From Nitrospinota bacterium (GTDB taxonomy: Bacteria; UBA8248): a stretch of DNA of 25,495 nucleotides. The stretch is taken from NCBI GenBank assembly GCA_003506735.1, contig DNYS01000181.1, positions 17,651-43,145 on the forward strand, written 5' to 3'. Below the pieces are notes generated by a model. That model ran no database searches. It had not been told where the DNA came from and saw only the letters and a list, made by a program, of their open reading frames with translations. Positions 1 to 7,674 of the stretch are shown here, in pieces (position 1 is the first letter of the stretch; each line of letters begins with the position of its first letter). The translations under genes were made by a program, and so were the position numbers.

Positions 1-674
1 CCCGACGGCCTCCCGTAGCAGACCTGTATCAGATCCCGCATTCGGCCCGTTCCGGTCAGCTTGACGTAGGTGACGCGAATTCCCGCCACGCGGAGTGAAA
101 ACGCCAGCGAGGCGGCGCAAGTGGTTTTGCCCACATCCATGTCCGAGCCGGCGATCAGGACGATCGGGGCTCCCGGATAGGGCTGGTCCCCGGCGTGCGC
201 GGCCGCGCCCTGAATTGACGGGAGGCCCGAGAGCAAGGCGGGTCCGCCTTCGAGCTCAATGCCCCCCAGAAGGCGCACCTTGACGACGGCCTCATCCGCG
301 GAATCGGCCACGCCGATGACGCCGCCCGTGTTCAGAAGGTCCAGAACCGAGCCCGGAGGGGCGGGGGATGGGGGGGCATGGCCGCTCACGCTTCGGTTCG
401 CGAACCGGCCGCCGAGGGCGCCCACGAATATTGTCTCCGGGGTCAAATCCACCTCCAGGGTCCGCCATGCGTCCGGGGCGCCGGAGAGCGATTCGATGAC
501 CTCGAGCCTCCTCACACGGGCCCCCTCCGGCGCCTCGAGGACCTCCACGGCCGCCGCCGCGCCCGGGGGAATGGGCTCCGCCGCCAGGGACACGCAATCC
601 GCCCCCCGCGCGAGGCCGCCGGGACTCAGAAAAAGGCCCCGTACCGTGGATGCAAAATGATCGACGCGAAGCAA
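1..674 (-). CDS. P-loop NTPase (BioD/DUF1611-like fold), 3' end outside window
   Basis: An open frame of about 224 codons reads leftward and leaves the window without a stop, so the C-terminus is missing. I place the start at TTG 674, because GGGAGA (681-686) lies 6 bases upstream; GTG 680 is in frame but touches the Shine-Dalgarno. Residues 1 to about 150 form an unrecognised beta-rich region. A Walker A motif, GSDMDVGKTT (176-185, Lys183), follows, and after it a run ending in YVKLTGTG. That arrangement resembles dethiobiotin synthetase/CobB and the DUF1611 C-terminal domain, where the P-loop binds ATP for an amide-forming or ligase-type reaction. It lies 11 bases downstream of the ATP-grasp gene and is probably co-transcribed with it. 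The NTPase fold is clear from the motif; substrate and family are inference. Confidence 0.72.
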   Translation of the reverse strand, partial: MLRVDHFASTVRGLFLSPGGLARGADCVSLAAEPIPPGAAAAVEVLEAPEGARVRRLEVIESLSGAPDAWRTLEVDLTPETIFVGALGGRFANRSVSGHAPPSPAPPGSVLDLLNTGGVIGVADSADEAVVKVRLLGGIELEGGPALLSGLPSIQGAAAHAGDQPYPGAPIVLIAGSDMDVGKTTCAASLAFSLRVAGIRVTYVKLTGTGRMRDLIQVCYGRPS

Positions 675-685
675 ATACACTCTCC

Positions 686-2125
686 CTATGGAACGGCGGT
701 CAGGTTCAAGGCATCCGTGAAGGATTGAACCAATTGGACCGTGAGCGGGGTTACGTCTTCGGCCTCCTCGTCCAGAAGGCTTCCCAATCCCTCGAGTTTG
801 AAAAAAGCCCCGCGCGGCTCGACCTCGGTCCCGGCGGCGGGCGGCGAGCAGGTGAGGAGAATCTCCTCGGGCCCCTGCAGGTCGCCGAGCCGGCTCCCGT
901 CCCGGATCAACCGGGGGGCGGCGCCATCGAGGAGATAGATCCCCGGTTCGACGGCGCGGCCGATCCGGACCGGGAAGGGCCGCGTGTTCCGCAAGAGTAG
1001 CTGAAAGCCCGCCAGCGGCGATTCTCCCATCCGGGCCAGCTGGGGCGATCCCTCGTCCTCCTCCCGGCCCGCGTCCAGGAGCTCCGCCAAGTGCCAGTAC
1101 ATTGTGGGCGGGCGTGGATTGTCCCGGAGTTCGAGCTCGGTCATGAGCTGGGTGGTGCCCAGCAGGCGCGGATTCACCTCCAGCGCGTAGGGCTCGCCGC
1201 CATGGACGACAAAATCCACCCCGAAAATTCCCTTGTATCCCATATCGGCGACCCATTCACCGATGCTTAGCGTGTTTTCCCGAATCTTTCGGCGGGCCGA
1301 ATCGGGGAGGCGGGTGTAGGCCCCGTAGTCGCTGCCCGCGTAATCGAAGCGGTGCATGGACGAGCCCGCCAGGCCCGTGATCATGGCCGAGGGATGGGAC
1401 ATCCGAGGCCGCCCCCGGAAGATGATGGCGGCCACGCCGATGGCCGGCCCGGACAGGAACCGGCTCACGATTGCCGGCTCGTCCGGCCCCGATTTTTCGA
1501 TCAGCCGGATTTTGAGGGAATCCATCTCGCCGGGGTTTTCGATGAGATGGGTTTGATTTCCCGAGGAGCCGATCCGCTCGCTGACGATGATCCGGGGGCC
1601 CCACTTTTTGATGAGCACCCCCGAGAGATCGCCGATGGCCAGAATCTCGCCGGGCGGCAGTGGAATACCTCGCCTCTCCGCCTCCCGGCGAAAGGCGGTT
1701 TTATCGTCGAGCTGGATCTTGAGTTCGAGGGGATTGGCGAGAACCGAGATGCGCCCGCCGGTTTCGGCGGCCATTTGCTCCAAAAATTCGGTCGAGCGGT
1801 AGGGCACGATCACCCGGGGCGCATCGCCCGAGGTGAGATAGCTTTTCAGCTCATCTCCCCAGGCGCCCTCGTAGGCCGCGACGATGGAGCCGTGGGTCCA
1901 CACGATTCGCCTGCCGAGGGGGCGCTCGACCGCGAAGTAGCGGAGGCGGGAGTCCCACTTCGCTCCGTCCATCCCCCAATCGCAGGCGACGATGAAGCTG
2001 AGCGGGAGACACTCCTCGACGGCGATCGAATCGGCCGCCCGGAGCCCCTGGAACCCGAATTGCGCCGAGGCCGACGCGGCCTCGATCAGGCGCTCTCGAA
2101 ACTCGGACATGGGTGCTGAATTCAA
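686..2125 (-). CDS. ATP-grasp ligase-like protein
   Basis: A 479-residue protein with an ATP-grasp core. LDDKTAF (139-145) matches the nucleotide-binding lysine region that opens the domain. FGVDFVV (301-307) and EVNPR (316-320) match the acidic and asparagine metal/ATP ligands that close it. ATP-grasp enzymes join a carboxylate to an amine or thiol through an acyl-phosphate, so a carboxylate-amine ligase is the likely chemistry. Residues 1-130 resemble a pre-ATP-grasp substrate domain, and the last 120 residues are an extra domain I cannot assign. The TTG start at 2125 is supported by GGAGGA (2131-2136) 5 bases upstream; ATG 2110 is in frame but too far from it. The partner P-loop NTPase follows directly. 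No transport or regulatory gene is attached, so the product is unknown. Confidence 0.8.
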   Translation of the reverse strand: MNSAPMSEFRERLIEAASASAQFGFQGLRAADSIAVEECLPLSFIVACDWGMDGAKWDSRLRYFAVERPLGRRIVWTHGSIVAAYEGAWGDELKSYLTSGDAPRVIVPYRSTEFLEQMAAETGGRISVLANPLELKIQLDDKTAFRREAERRGIPLPPGEILAIGDLSGVLIKKWGPRIIVSERIGSSGNQTHLIENPGEMDSLKIRLIEKSGPDEPAIVSRFLSGPAIGVAAIIFRGRPRMSHPSAMITGLAGSSMHRFDYAGSDYGAYTRLPDSARRKIRENTLSIGEWVADMGYKGIFGVDFVVHGGEPYALEVNPRLLGTTQLMTELELRDNPRPPTMYWHLAELLDAGREEDEGSPQLARMGESPLAGFQLLLRNTRPFPVRIGRAVEPGIYLLDGAAPRLIRDGSRLGDLQGPEEILLTCSPPAAGTEVEPRGAFFKLEGLGSLLDEEAEDVTPLTVQLVQSFTDALNLTAVP

Positions 2126-2292
2126 TCAAATCCTCCAGGCGGCGAAGCCGCCGCGGCAGCGCGGTCATTCCAATCGAGGGCGGATTCTAAATCGACACGG
2201 CCAAATACGGCAAACGCGCGGCCGGTTATCGCAGCCGGGGGGCCTGGAAGGCCTCTATGGTTGCTGCGCACAATTTCGATCCCCTGTGCTAA

Positions 2293-2338
2293 GATAACAA
2301 AAGAGATTCTTTTTAAGACTTGAATTTCTTTTGTTATC
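2293..2338. promoter_or_regulatory. 17-bp inverted repeat upstream of the ABC operon
   Basis: The arms are 2293-2309 and 2322-2338, with a 12-base loop (2310-2321). They are complementary throughout except one G/T position, which becomes a G-U pair in RNA. The arms are AT-rich in an otherwise GC-rich window. TAAGAT at 2290-2295, preceded by TGC, could be an extended -10 element, which would put transcription start inside the left arm. The element could therefore be an operator or a leader hairpin. It sits 22 bases before the permease start. The remainder of the 2126-2359 gap shows nothing else I can name. Confidence 0.6.
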
Positions 2339-2359
2339 CTCCGAATCGAAAAGAGATTG

Positions 2360-3286
2360 ATGTCCGCACAAACGGGCGTTCAGCCTTATCCTGCACCGGG
2401 CGATGAATTCAAAGATGATTTCGGCCCGGAATGGCGCAAGGCGCTGGGCAGCCTGATCCGGGTCAGACCCGCCTTTGTCGGGGCCCTTTTCCTGGTGGGC
2501 CTGCTTTTCATCGCCATCGCCGCTCCCATTATCGCGCCCATGGATCCCTCGAAGGTGGATGTACGTCTGCGGCTCAAGCCGCCCCTGGGGCTGGAGGGCG
2601 CGAGGAGCCAGAACCTTCTCGGCACGGACGCCCTGGGGCGGGATATCCTGAGCCGGTTGATGTACGGCTCGCGCATATCCATCATCGTCGGTCTCAGCTC
2701 GGTCCTTATTTCAGGCGTCATCGGAATCGTCCTGGGCCTCCTGGCGGGGTATTTCGGCGGGAAATTGGACGACCTCATCATGGGCTTCGCGGAAATCCAG
2801 CTGGCGTTTCCGTTTATCCTCCTGGCCATCACGATCATGGCCGTGCTGGGCCCCGGTTTGATGAATACCATCGTTGTCCTCGGCATCAGCCGTTGGGTGG
2901 CCTATGGAAGAATTGTCCGGGGCCAGGTCCTCGCGGTCCGGGAGATGGAGTATATCGAAGCCGCCCACGCGCTGGGGTATCCGGTCTACCGGGTGCTCTT
3001 TTTCCAGATTCTTCCGAACATCACCTCCCCCCTCATCGTCATCGCCAGCTTCGCCGTGGCCGGAAACATCATCTCGGAGGCCTCGCTGAGCTTCCTGGGC
3101 TTGGGCGTCCCCCCCTCCATCGTCACCTGGGGGGGCATGCTCGCCGAGGGGCGGGAGTATTTGCGCGTATCCTGGTGGATGGCGACGCTTCCCGGCCTGG
3201 CCATCATGGCGACCGTCTTGAGCATCAATTTGATTGGAGATTGGCTCAGGGATTACTTGGATCCCCGGGTGAGAACCGATCCTTGA
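2360..3286 (+). CDS. ABC transporter permease, DppC/OppC type
   Basis: An inner-membrane permease of about 308 residues from the peptide/nickel importer family. A short cytoplasmic N-terminus precedes a first hydrophobic helix at about residues 40-60, and the OppC-type signature LLGTDALGRDILSRLMYG follows. Further helices lead to the EAA loop (EAAHALGYPVYRVLFFQILP), which docks on the ATPase subunit. The ending WLRDYLDPR is typical of the family. I use ATG 2360; TTG 2357 is in frame, but AAGAGA (2351-2356) spaces poorly for either. The gene comes first in the cluster, ahead of the binding protein, which is the reverse of the usual order. The transported compound cannot be read from a permease. 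Confidence 0.9.
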   Translation: MSAQTGVQPYPAPGDEFKDDFGPEWRKALGSLIRVRPAFVGALFLVGLLFIAIAAPIIAPMDPSKVDVRLRLKPPLGLEGARSQNLLGTDALGRDILSRLMYGSRISIIVGLSSVLISGVIGIVLGLLAGYFGGKLDDLIMGFAEIQLAFPFILLAITIMAVLGPGLMNTIVVLGISRWVAYGRIVRGQVLAVREMEYIEAAHALGYPVYRVLFFQILPNITSPLIVIASFAVAGNIISEASLSFLGLGVPPSIVTWGGMLAEGREYLRVSWWMATLPGLAIMATVLSINLIGDWLRDYLDPRVRTDP

Positions 3287-3338
3287 TCCGGCCCCGTGCC
3301 CCCGGCGGCCGGGGGAGGACTGCGTGGAGGTTTACTGG

Positions 3339-4892
3339 ATGGCAATGAGAATATTTTGGACCGGGATTTTTCTGGCTTTTTTTCTGTTCACGCTCCAGTC
3401 CTGCGGCGGAGAAAAAGGCGATCGCCCGCTCACCATCTTGATGTCGGTCGAGGCGCGGACCTTCGATCCCCATTTCGCCTCATCGACGGTGGAGTGGAGT
3501 TTTTTGATGAACATTTTCGACGCCCTCGTCGTCCGCGGCGACGACATGACGGTCGGGCCGGGATTGGCCCTAAAGTGGGAGGTCGATTCGAGCAAAAAAG
3601 TGTGGACCTTCCACCTCCGCAAGGGGGTGAAATTCACCAACGGCGAGCCGTTCGGCGCCCAATCGGTGAAATTCACCTTCGAGCGGATGCAGAACAAGAA
3701 ACTGCGCCCCCGGACGACCGTACCGAGGCGAATCGCGCTCGACCGGGTGGAGATCGTGAATGAACACACAGTGCGCATCCACACGAAGCGGCCCGTGGCG
3801 ACCCTGCCGATCTGGCTGGTCAACGCCTTCATGCTTCCGCCGAAACACTACGGCGAGAAATCCGCCAAGGAGGTTTCCGGCAAGCCCGTGGGGACGGGCC
3901 CCTACAAGATGGTGAAGTGGGTCAAGGACGATTTTATCCGCATGGAGGCCAACGAAAACTGGTGGAAGGGGGAGGTCAAGATCAAGACCGTCCTCTGGCG
4001 GCCGGTTCCGGAGGCCTCCTCCCGCATCGCCGAGATCGAATCGGGCGCGGCGGATATCATCACGAACATATCGCCCGATCAGGGGGCGATGATTGCCAGC
4101 GAGGAACGCGGCAACCAGCTCAAGGCCATTCACGGCGGGCGGCGGATCTATCTGGGAATCCGCCAGAATTTCGAGGTGTTTAAATTAAAAAAAGTCCGCC
4201 AGGCCCTGAACTACGCGGTCGATTTTCCCCTGATCGCCGAGAACGTGCTGAATGGACACGGCAGCCGCCTGGCGACCATCGTGAACGCCCCCAACGCCGA
4301 TGAATCGATCAAGGCCTATCCCTATAACCCGAAAAAAGCCAAGCAGCTCCTGGCCGAGGCCGGGCTGAAGGACACGAACGGGGACGGCGTGCTGGAGTAT
4401 CAGGGCAAGCCGGTCGCCTTCAAGCTCGACGTTCCCACCTCCCGGTATCTCAAGGGCAAAGAAATTTGCGAGGCGGTGGCCGCGAATCTCCGGGCGGTGG
4501 GCCTCAAGGTCGAGGTCAATCCGCTCGAATGGTCCGTCTATCTGTCGCGCCGCTCGAAGAAGAAGTTCTCGCCCCTGTATTTTCACGGCTTCAGTTCGGC
4601 CTTCAACGCAGAGCTCGACCTGGGCGTGCTACGGCCCAACCTGTACGCCAACCTGACCCATTGGAATAACCCCGCCTTCATCCAGGGCTACAACCGCCTG
4701 GGCCAGACGTTCGACGCCGCGGAGCGGAAAAAGATCAGCTACGCCATGCAGCGCATCATCCGGGAGGATGCGCCCTGGGTCTTTTTGTGGAATCAATACG
4801 ACTTTTACGGCCTCAGCCCCCGCGTGAAGTGGTTCCCGCGGGCGGACGAGAGGATCTACCTTCCCTCGATCATCATGAAAGCGAAGAAGTAG
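3339..4892 (+). CDS. ABC transporter substrate-binding lipoprotein, SBP family 5
   Basis: A 517-residue extracytoplasmic solute receptor (DppA/OppA type). From ATG 3339 it begins with a short basic start and a hydrophobic stretch ending in the lipobox LQSC (Cys22), so it is lipid-anchored. The family signature after the leader includes RTFDPHFASS and LRKGVKFTNGEPFGAQSVKF. The C-terminal half carries the usual SYAMQRIIREDAPWVFLWNQ segment. GGAGG (3326-3330) is 8 bases upstream of ATG 3339; GTG 3324 is an in-frame alternative that would give a poorer signal peptide. The family binds peptides, nickel, opines, glycosides and other amphipathic ligands, so no ligand is assigned. It lies between the two permease genes, and a 15-bp direct repeat begins at its stop codon. 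Confidence 0.93.
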   Translation: MAMRIFWTGIFLAFFLFTLQSCGGEKGDRPLTILMSVEARTFDPHFASSTVEWSFLMNIFDALVVRGDDMTVGPGLALKWEVDSSKKVWTFHLRKGVKFTNGEPFGAQSVKFTFERMQNKKLRPRTTVPRRIALDRVEIVNEHTVRIHTKRPVATLPIWLVNAFMLPPKHYGEKSAKEVSGKPVGTGPYKMVKWVKDDFIRMEANENWWKGEVKIKTVLWRPVPEASSRIAEIESGAADIITNISPDQGAMIASEERGNQLKAIHGGRRIYLGIRQNFEVFKLKKVRQALNYAVDFPLIAENVLNGHGSRLATIVNAPNADESIKAYPYNPKKAKQLLAEAGLKDTNGDGVLEYQGKPVAFKLDVPTSRYLKGKEICEAVAANLRAVGLKVEVNPLEWSVYLSRRSKKKFSPLYFHGFSSAFNAELDLGVLRPNLYANLTHWNNPAFIQGYNRLGQTFDAAERKKISYAMQRIIREDAPWVFLWNQYDFYGLSPRVKWFPRADERIYLPSIIMKAKK

Positions 4893-4933
4893 GGCGGGGC
4901 CGGAAAAGCGGGGACAAAAGGGCGGGGCCGGAA
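4891..4933 (+). repeat. Direct repeat between binding-protein and permease genes
   Basis: A 15-base unit, AGGGCGGGGCCGGAA, occurs at 4891-4905 and again at 4919-4933, a 28-base period. The first copy overlaps the TAG stop of the binding-protein gene. The second copy abuts the GGGGAG Shine-Dalgarno (4934-4939) of the next permease. It may be a short duplication or an element that tunes translation of the following gene. Confidence 0.7.
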
Positions 4934-4945
4934 GGGGAGTCCAAC

Positions 4946-5863
4946 GTGGGTTCATATCTGGTGCGCAGGGCGTTCCGAGCCCTTCTCGTGGTCGTTGGGG
5001 TGAGCTTCATCTCCTTCGCCGTTTTGTTTCTCTCGGGCGATCCGACGGATACCATGGTGGGCGAGGATTGGACGATCGAGGAGGTTCAAAGGCTCCGCCG
5101 AGACATGGGTCTGGACCGGCCCTGGTTCATTCAGTACATCACCTATGCGAGCCGGGCCGTGCGGGGGGATTTCGGCGAGAGCCTGCGCTACCGCCAGCCT
5201 GCCTTCGAACTTATCGCCGAGCGCATACCCGCCACCCTGGAACTGGCTCTCGTGGCCCTGGTGCTATCCATCGTGCTCGCCCTGCCGGTGGGGGTCGTCA
5301 GCGCCTCGAAGCGGGGCTCCGCCTACGACCAGGGGGGGATGATCTTCGCCCTCTTCGGCCAGGCGATGCCGGTTTTCTGGCTGGGCCTCATGCTCATCCT
5401 CATCTTCGGGGTTCACCTGAGATGGCTTCCGGTGAGCGGAAGGGGAGGGCTGGAGAGTCTGATTCTCCCCTCGATCACGCTGGCGACCTACTCCCTGGCG
5501 CGCAATACGCGCGTCATCCGAAGCTCGATGCTGGATGTCCTGGCACAGGATTACGTGAGAACGGCCCGGGCGAAGGGGCTGGCAGAGCAGATGGTCATCT
5601 ACCTCCATGCCCTTCGGAACGCGCTCATTCCCGTCGTCACCATCATCGGACTCGAATTCGGCCACCTTCTCGGCGGGGCCGTCATCGTCGAGACGATATT
5701 CGCCTGGCCCGGCATCGGGCGGCTCATGATCCAGGCCGTCTATGCCAAGGATTTTCCGCTCGTCCAGGCATCGGTGACCATCGCCGCCCTGATATTCGTC
5801 ACCCTCAATTTTTTCGTCGATTTCATTTACTCCTACCTAGACCCGCGCGTCCGGCTGCACTAG
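4946..5863 (+). CDS. ABC transporter permease, DppB/OppB type
   Basis: A 305-residue permease that pairs with the DppC-type gene upstream. It starts at GTG 4946, 6 bases after GGGGAG, and reads MGSYLVRRAFRALLVVVGVS, the usual DppB opening with a first helix at about 10-30. The hallmark PTDTMVGEDWTIEEVQRLRR region follows, then five more helices and an EAA loop (VRTARAKGLAEQMVIYLHAL). It ends FVDFIYSYLDPRVRLH, as expected for the family. The open frame extends further upstream, but that stretch lies inside the binding-protein gene and is not coding in this frame. No ATP-binding subunit gene follows; the next gene is an amidohydrolase. Confidence 0.92.
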   Translation: MGSYLVRRAFRALLVVVGVSFISFAVLFLSGDPTDTMVGEDWTIEEVQRLRRDMGLDRPWFIQYITYASRAVRGDFGESLRYRQPAFELIAERIPATLELALVALVLSIVLALPVGVVSASKRGSAYDQGGMIFALFGQAMPVFWLGLMLILIFGVHLRWLPVSGRGGLESLILPSITLATYSLARNTRVIRSSMLDVLAQDYVRTARAKGLAEQMVIYLHALRNALIPVVTIIGLEFGHLLGGAVIVETIFAWPGIGRLMIQAVYAKDFPLVQASVTIAALIFVTLNFFVDFIYSYLDPRVRLH

Positions 5864-5897
5864 CGCGTCCCCTTTTCTCGCATTCGAGGAATTTCGC

Positions 5898-6839
5898 GTG
5901 GCCCGGACAGCGTATTTTTGGGATTCATCCTCGCTGGACCACAACACCGGCCGCCACGTCGAGTGCATCGCGCGGGCCGAGCGCCTGCATCCGGACAGGA
6001 TGCGCGAGCGCGCCCCCGGCATCGATCATCGCCCCATCCTCGCGCACGGCGCCGAGGAGTTGATTCTGCGCGTCCACGACGCCGAATATCTCGAGTTCGT
6101 CAGCACCGCGCACGAAAACGGATTTCGCGCCCTGGACCGGGGGGACACGAGAATCAGCGCCGGAAGCTACCGGGCGGCCCTGAACGCCGTGGACGCGGCG
6201 GCGACAGCGGCCGATGGAGTGATGAGCGGCGCGTATGAGACGGCTTTTTGCGCGATGCGCCCGCCGAGCCACCATGCCCTCCCGTTCCAAGCCATGGGGT
6301 TTTGCCTGTTCTCCACCCCCTCGATACTGGCCCGCTACCTCCAGGCGCGCCACGGCCTGGGCCGGGTCGCGATTCTGGATTGGGATGTCCATCACGGGAA
6401 CGGAACCCAGTATATTTTTTGGGAGGACCCGGACGTCTTTTTCCTCTCCCTCCACCAGCATCCCCTCTATCCGGGGAGCGGGCTCGAGGACGAAACCGGG
6501 GAGGGGCCGGGAAAGGGAGCGACCCTGAACCTGACGTTTTTGCCCGGGACGGAGGAGGCGGACTATCTCGCGCGCTTTGAAGCCCAGGCCGTTCCGGCGC
6601 TTCTGGCCTTCGAGCCGGAATTTATAATCCTCTCGGCCGGGTTCGACGCCCACTGCGATGACCCGCTGGGAGAACTCCGCCTCACCCCGGAGGGGTTTGC
6701 CCGCATGACCCGGTGTGTGAAGGAGGCCGCCGCCCAATCGTGCGGCGGGCGCATGGTCAGCCTCCTGGAGGGCGGATACAATCTCGACGCTCTGGAATCC
6801 TCCGTGGGAGCACATTTGGTCGGTCTTTGCTCGGATTAG
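5898..6839 (+). CDS. Histone-deacetylase-fold amidohydrolase (class II / acetylpolyamine type)
   Basis: A 313-residue zinc hydrolase of the HDAC/AcuC/acetylpolyamine amidohydrolase superfamily, which removes acetyl or acyl groups from amines. The catalytic parts are all visible. H125-H126 lie in RPPSHHALP. The metal motif DWDVHHGNG supplies Asp163 and His165. GFDAH supplies the third ligand, Asp250. The transition-state tyrosine is Y294 in LEGGYN. There is no signal peptide, so it is cytoplasmic. The GTG start at 5898 has GAGGA (5886-5890) 7 bases upstream. It follows the ABC permease by 34 bases and is probably in that operon, which suggests (inference) that the imported compound is N-acylated, for example an acetylpolyamine. 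Bacterial members are diverse and the true substrate is open. Confidence 0.9.
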   Translation: MARTAYFWDSSSLDHNTGRHVECIARAERLHPDRMRERAPGIDHRPILAHGAEELILRVHDAEYLEFVSTAHENGFRALDRGDTRISAGSYRAALNAVDAAATAADGVMSGAYETAFCAMRPPSHHALPFQAMGFCLFSTPSILARYLQARHGLGRVAILDWDVHHGNGTQYIFWEDPDVFFLSLHQHPLYPGSGLEDETGEGPGKGATLNLTFLPGTEEADYLARFEAQAVPALLAFEPEFIILSAGFDAHCDDPLGELRLTPEGFARMTRCVKEAAAQSCGGRMVSLLEGGYNLDALESSVGAHLVGLCSD

Positions 6840-6920
6840 GATGATTATTAACTTTAAGTATTACTCCTAAATATATGTAAAGTATCATTAAAAAACGTTG
6901 GTATAGTATTGTGCAAAAAT

Positions 6921-6936
6921 TTAGTTGACTAACTAA
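6921..6936. promoter_or_regulatory. Palindromic candidate operator upstream of the TetR gene
   Basis: TTAGTT (6921-6926) and AACTAA (6931-6936) are exact inverse complements around a 4-base centre, with a further partial AACTAAC copy overlapping on the right. The site is 36 bases before the TetR start, inside the AT-rich gap 6840-6972. TetR-family proteins commonly autoregulate through such sites. TATAGT at 6902-6907 could be a -10 element, but no good -35 accompanies it. Confidence 0.45.
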
Positions 6937-6972
6937 CTAACAGGGCCTACCTTGGTCTCAGGAGGAAGCAAT

Positions 6973-7614
6973 ATGACGGATCGCGTTGCGGAGCTTGCGC
7001 CGAAAAAAGCCGCGCTTACGCCAAAAAAAGAGGGGACTGACACCCGGGACCGGATTGTCCGGGCGGCGGCCGATCTGTTCTACCTGCAAGGGTACTCGGG
7101 CACCTCGTTGGACACGGTGGCCCGGAAGGCGGGGGTGAACCGGGGGAGCCTGTATTATTTTTTCCGCTCGAAAAAAAATCTCGTCCTTGCCGTTATCGAT
7201 TATTTCGAGCGCCTGATTCACCAAAACTTCATCGATGCGGCGGAAGAGGGGGCATCGGGTGGGCGCGGGCGCCTGGAGCGCCTGGCCGAGTTCTATTCCG
7301 GGATGCCCCGGGCATCCTCGCCCTGTTGCGGCTGCCCGATCGGGAAGCTCTCGCTCGAGCTCAGCGGCCTGGACGATGACATGCGCCTTCGCCTGAAGGA
7401 TGTCTGGGCCGGGGTGATCGGGCGAATCGAGAGGATGGTCCGGGAGGCGCAGGCCGAGGAGGCGCTGCATCCGGAGGCCGACGCCGCGATCCTGGCGCGG
7501 GCCTTTTTCGAGCAGATCCAGGGGGCGCACATCATCGCGCGCACCACGCTCGACGAGGAGGATCTTCGGGCGGACTGCCGGCGGGCGTTCGAGAGCCTGC
7601 CCTGGATGACGTAA
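6973..7614 (+). CDS. TetR-family transcriptional regulator with CCxC cluster
   Basis: A 213-residue DNA-binding protein. Residues about 26-72 form the TetR helix-turn-helix: TRDRIVRAAADLFYLQGY, then a recognition region GVNRGSLYYFF. The C-terminal ligand-binding half contains SSPCCGCPIGK, with Cys118, Cys119 and Cys121. Relatives usually keep one cysteine in the matching GCxxG segment, so the extra pair is unusual and could bind a soft metal. ATG 6973 is chosen because GGAGGA (6961-6966) is 6 bases upstream; TTG 6952 precedes that site. The gene sits 60 bases before copA, so copper control is a reasonable inference, and the copper-responsive TetR protein ComR is a precedent. A separate good promoter lies in the gap before copA. 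Confidence 0.9.
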   Translation: MTDRVAELAPKKAALTPKKEGTDTRDRIVRAAADLFYLQGYSGTSLDTVARKAGVNRGSLYYFFRSKKNLVLAVIDYFERLIHQNFIDAAEEGASGGRGRLERLAEFYSGMPRASSPCCGCPIGKLSLELSGLDDDMRLRLKDVWAGVIGRIERMVREAQAEEALHPEADAAILARAFFEQIQGAHIIARTTLDEEDLRADCRRAFESLPWMT

Positions 7615-7619
7615 GGGCC

Positions 7620-7648
7620 TTGAAACAACTTTCATTGATTTTTTTAAT
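7620..7648 (+). promoter_or_regulatory. Sigma-70-type promoter for copA
   Basis: TTGAAA (7620-7625) and TTTAAT (7643-7648) are separated by 17 bases, each one base from consensus. Transcription would start near 7655, about 20 bases before the copA start. The inverted repeat TGATT (7636-7640) / AATCA (7646-7650) overlaps the -10 region and is a possible repressor site. The -35 element begins 5 bases after the TetR stop codon. Confidence 0.6.
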
Positions 7649-7674
7649 CACCTGAATAAATCGGAGATATGGAG

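Noticed and set aside
259..660. Plus-strand frames opposite the first gene
   Set aside because: They are Arg/Pro/Ala-rich shadows; the minus frame contains a Walker A motif and a ribosome site.
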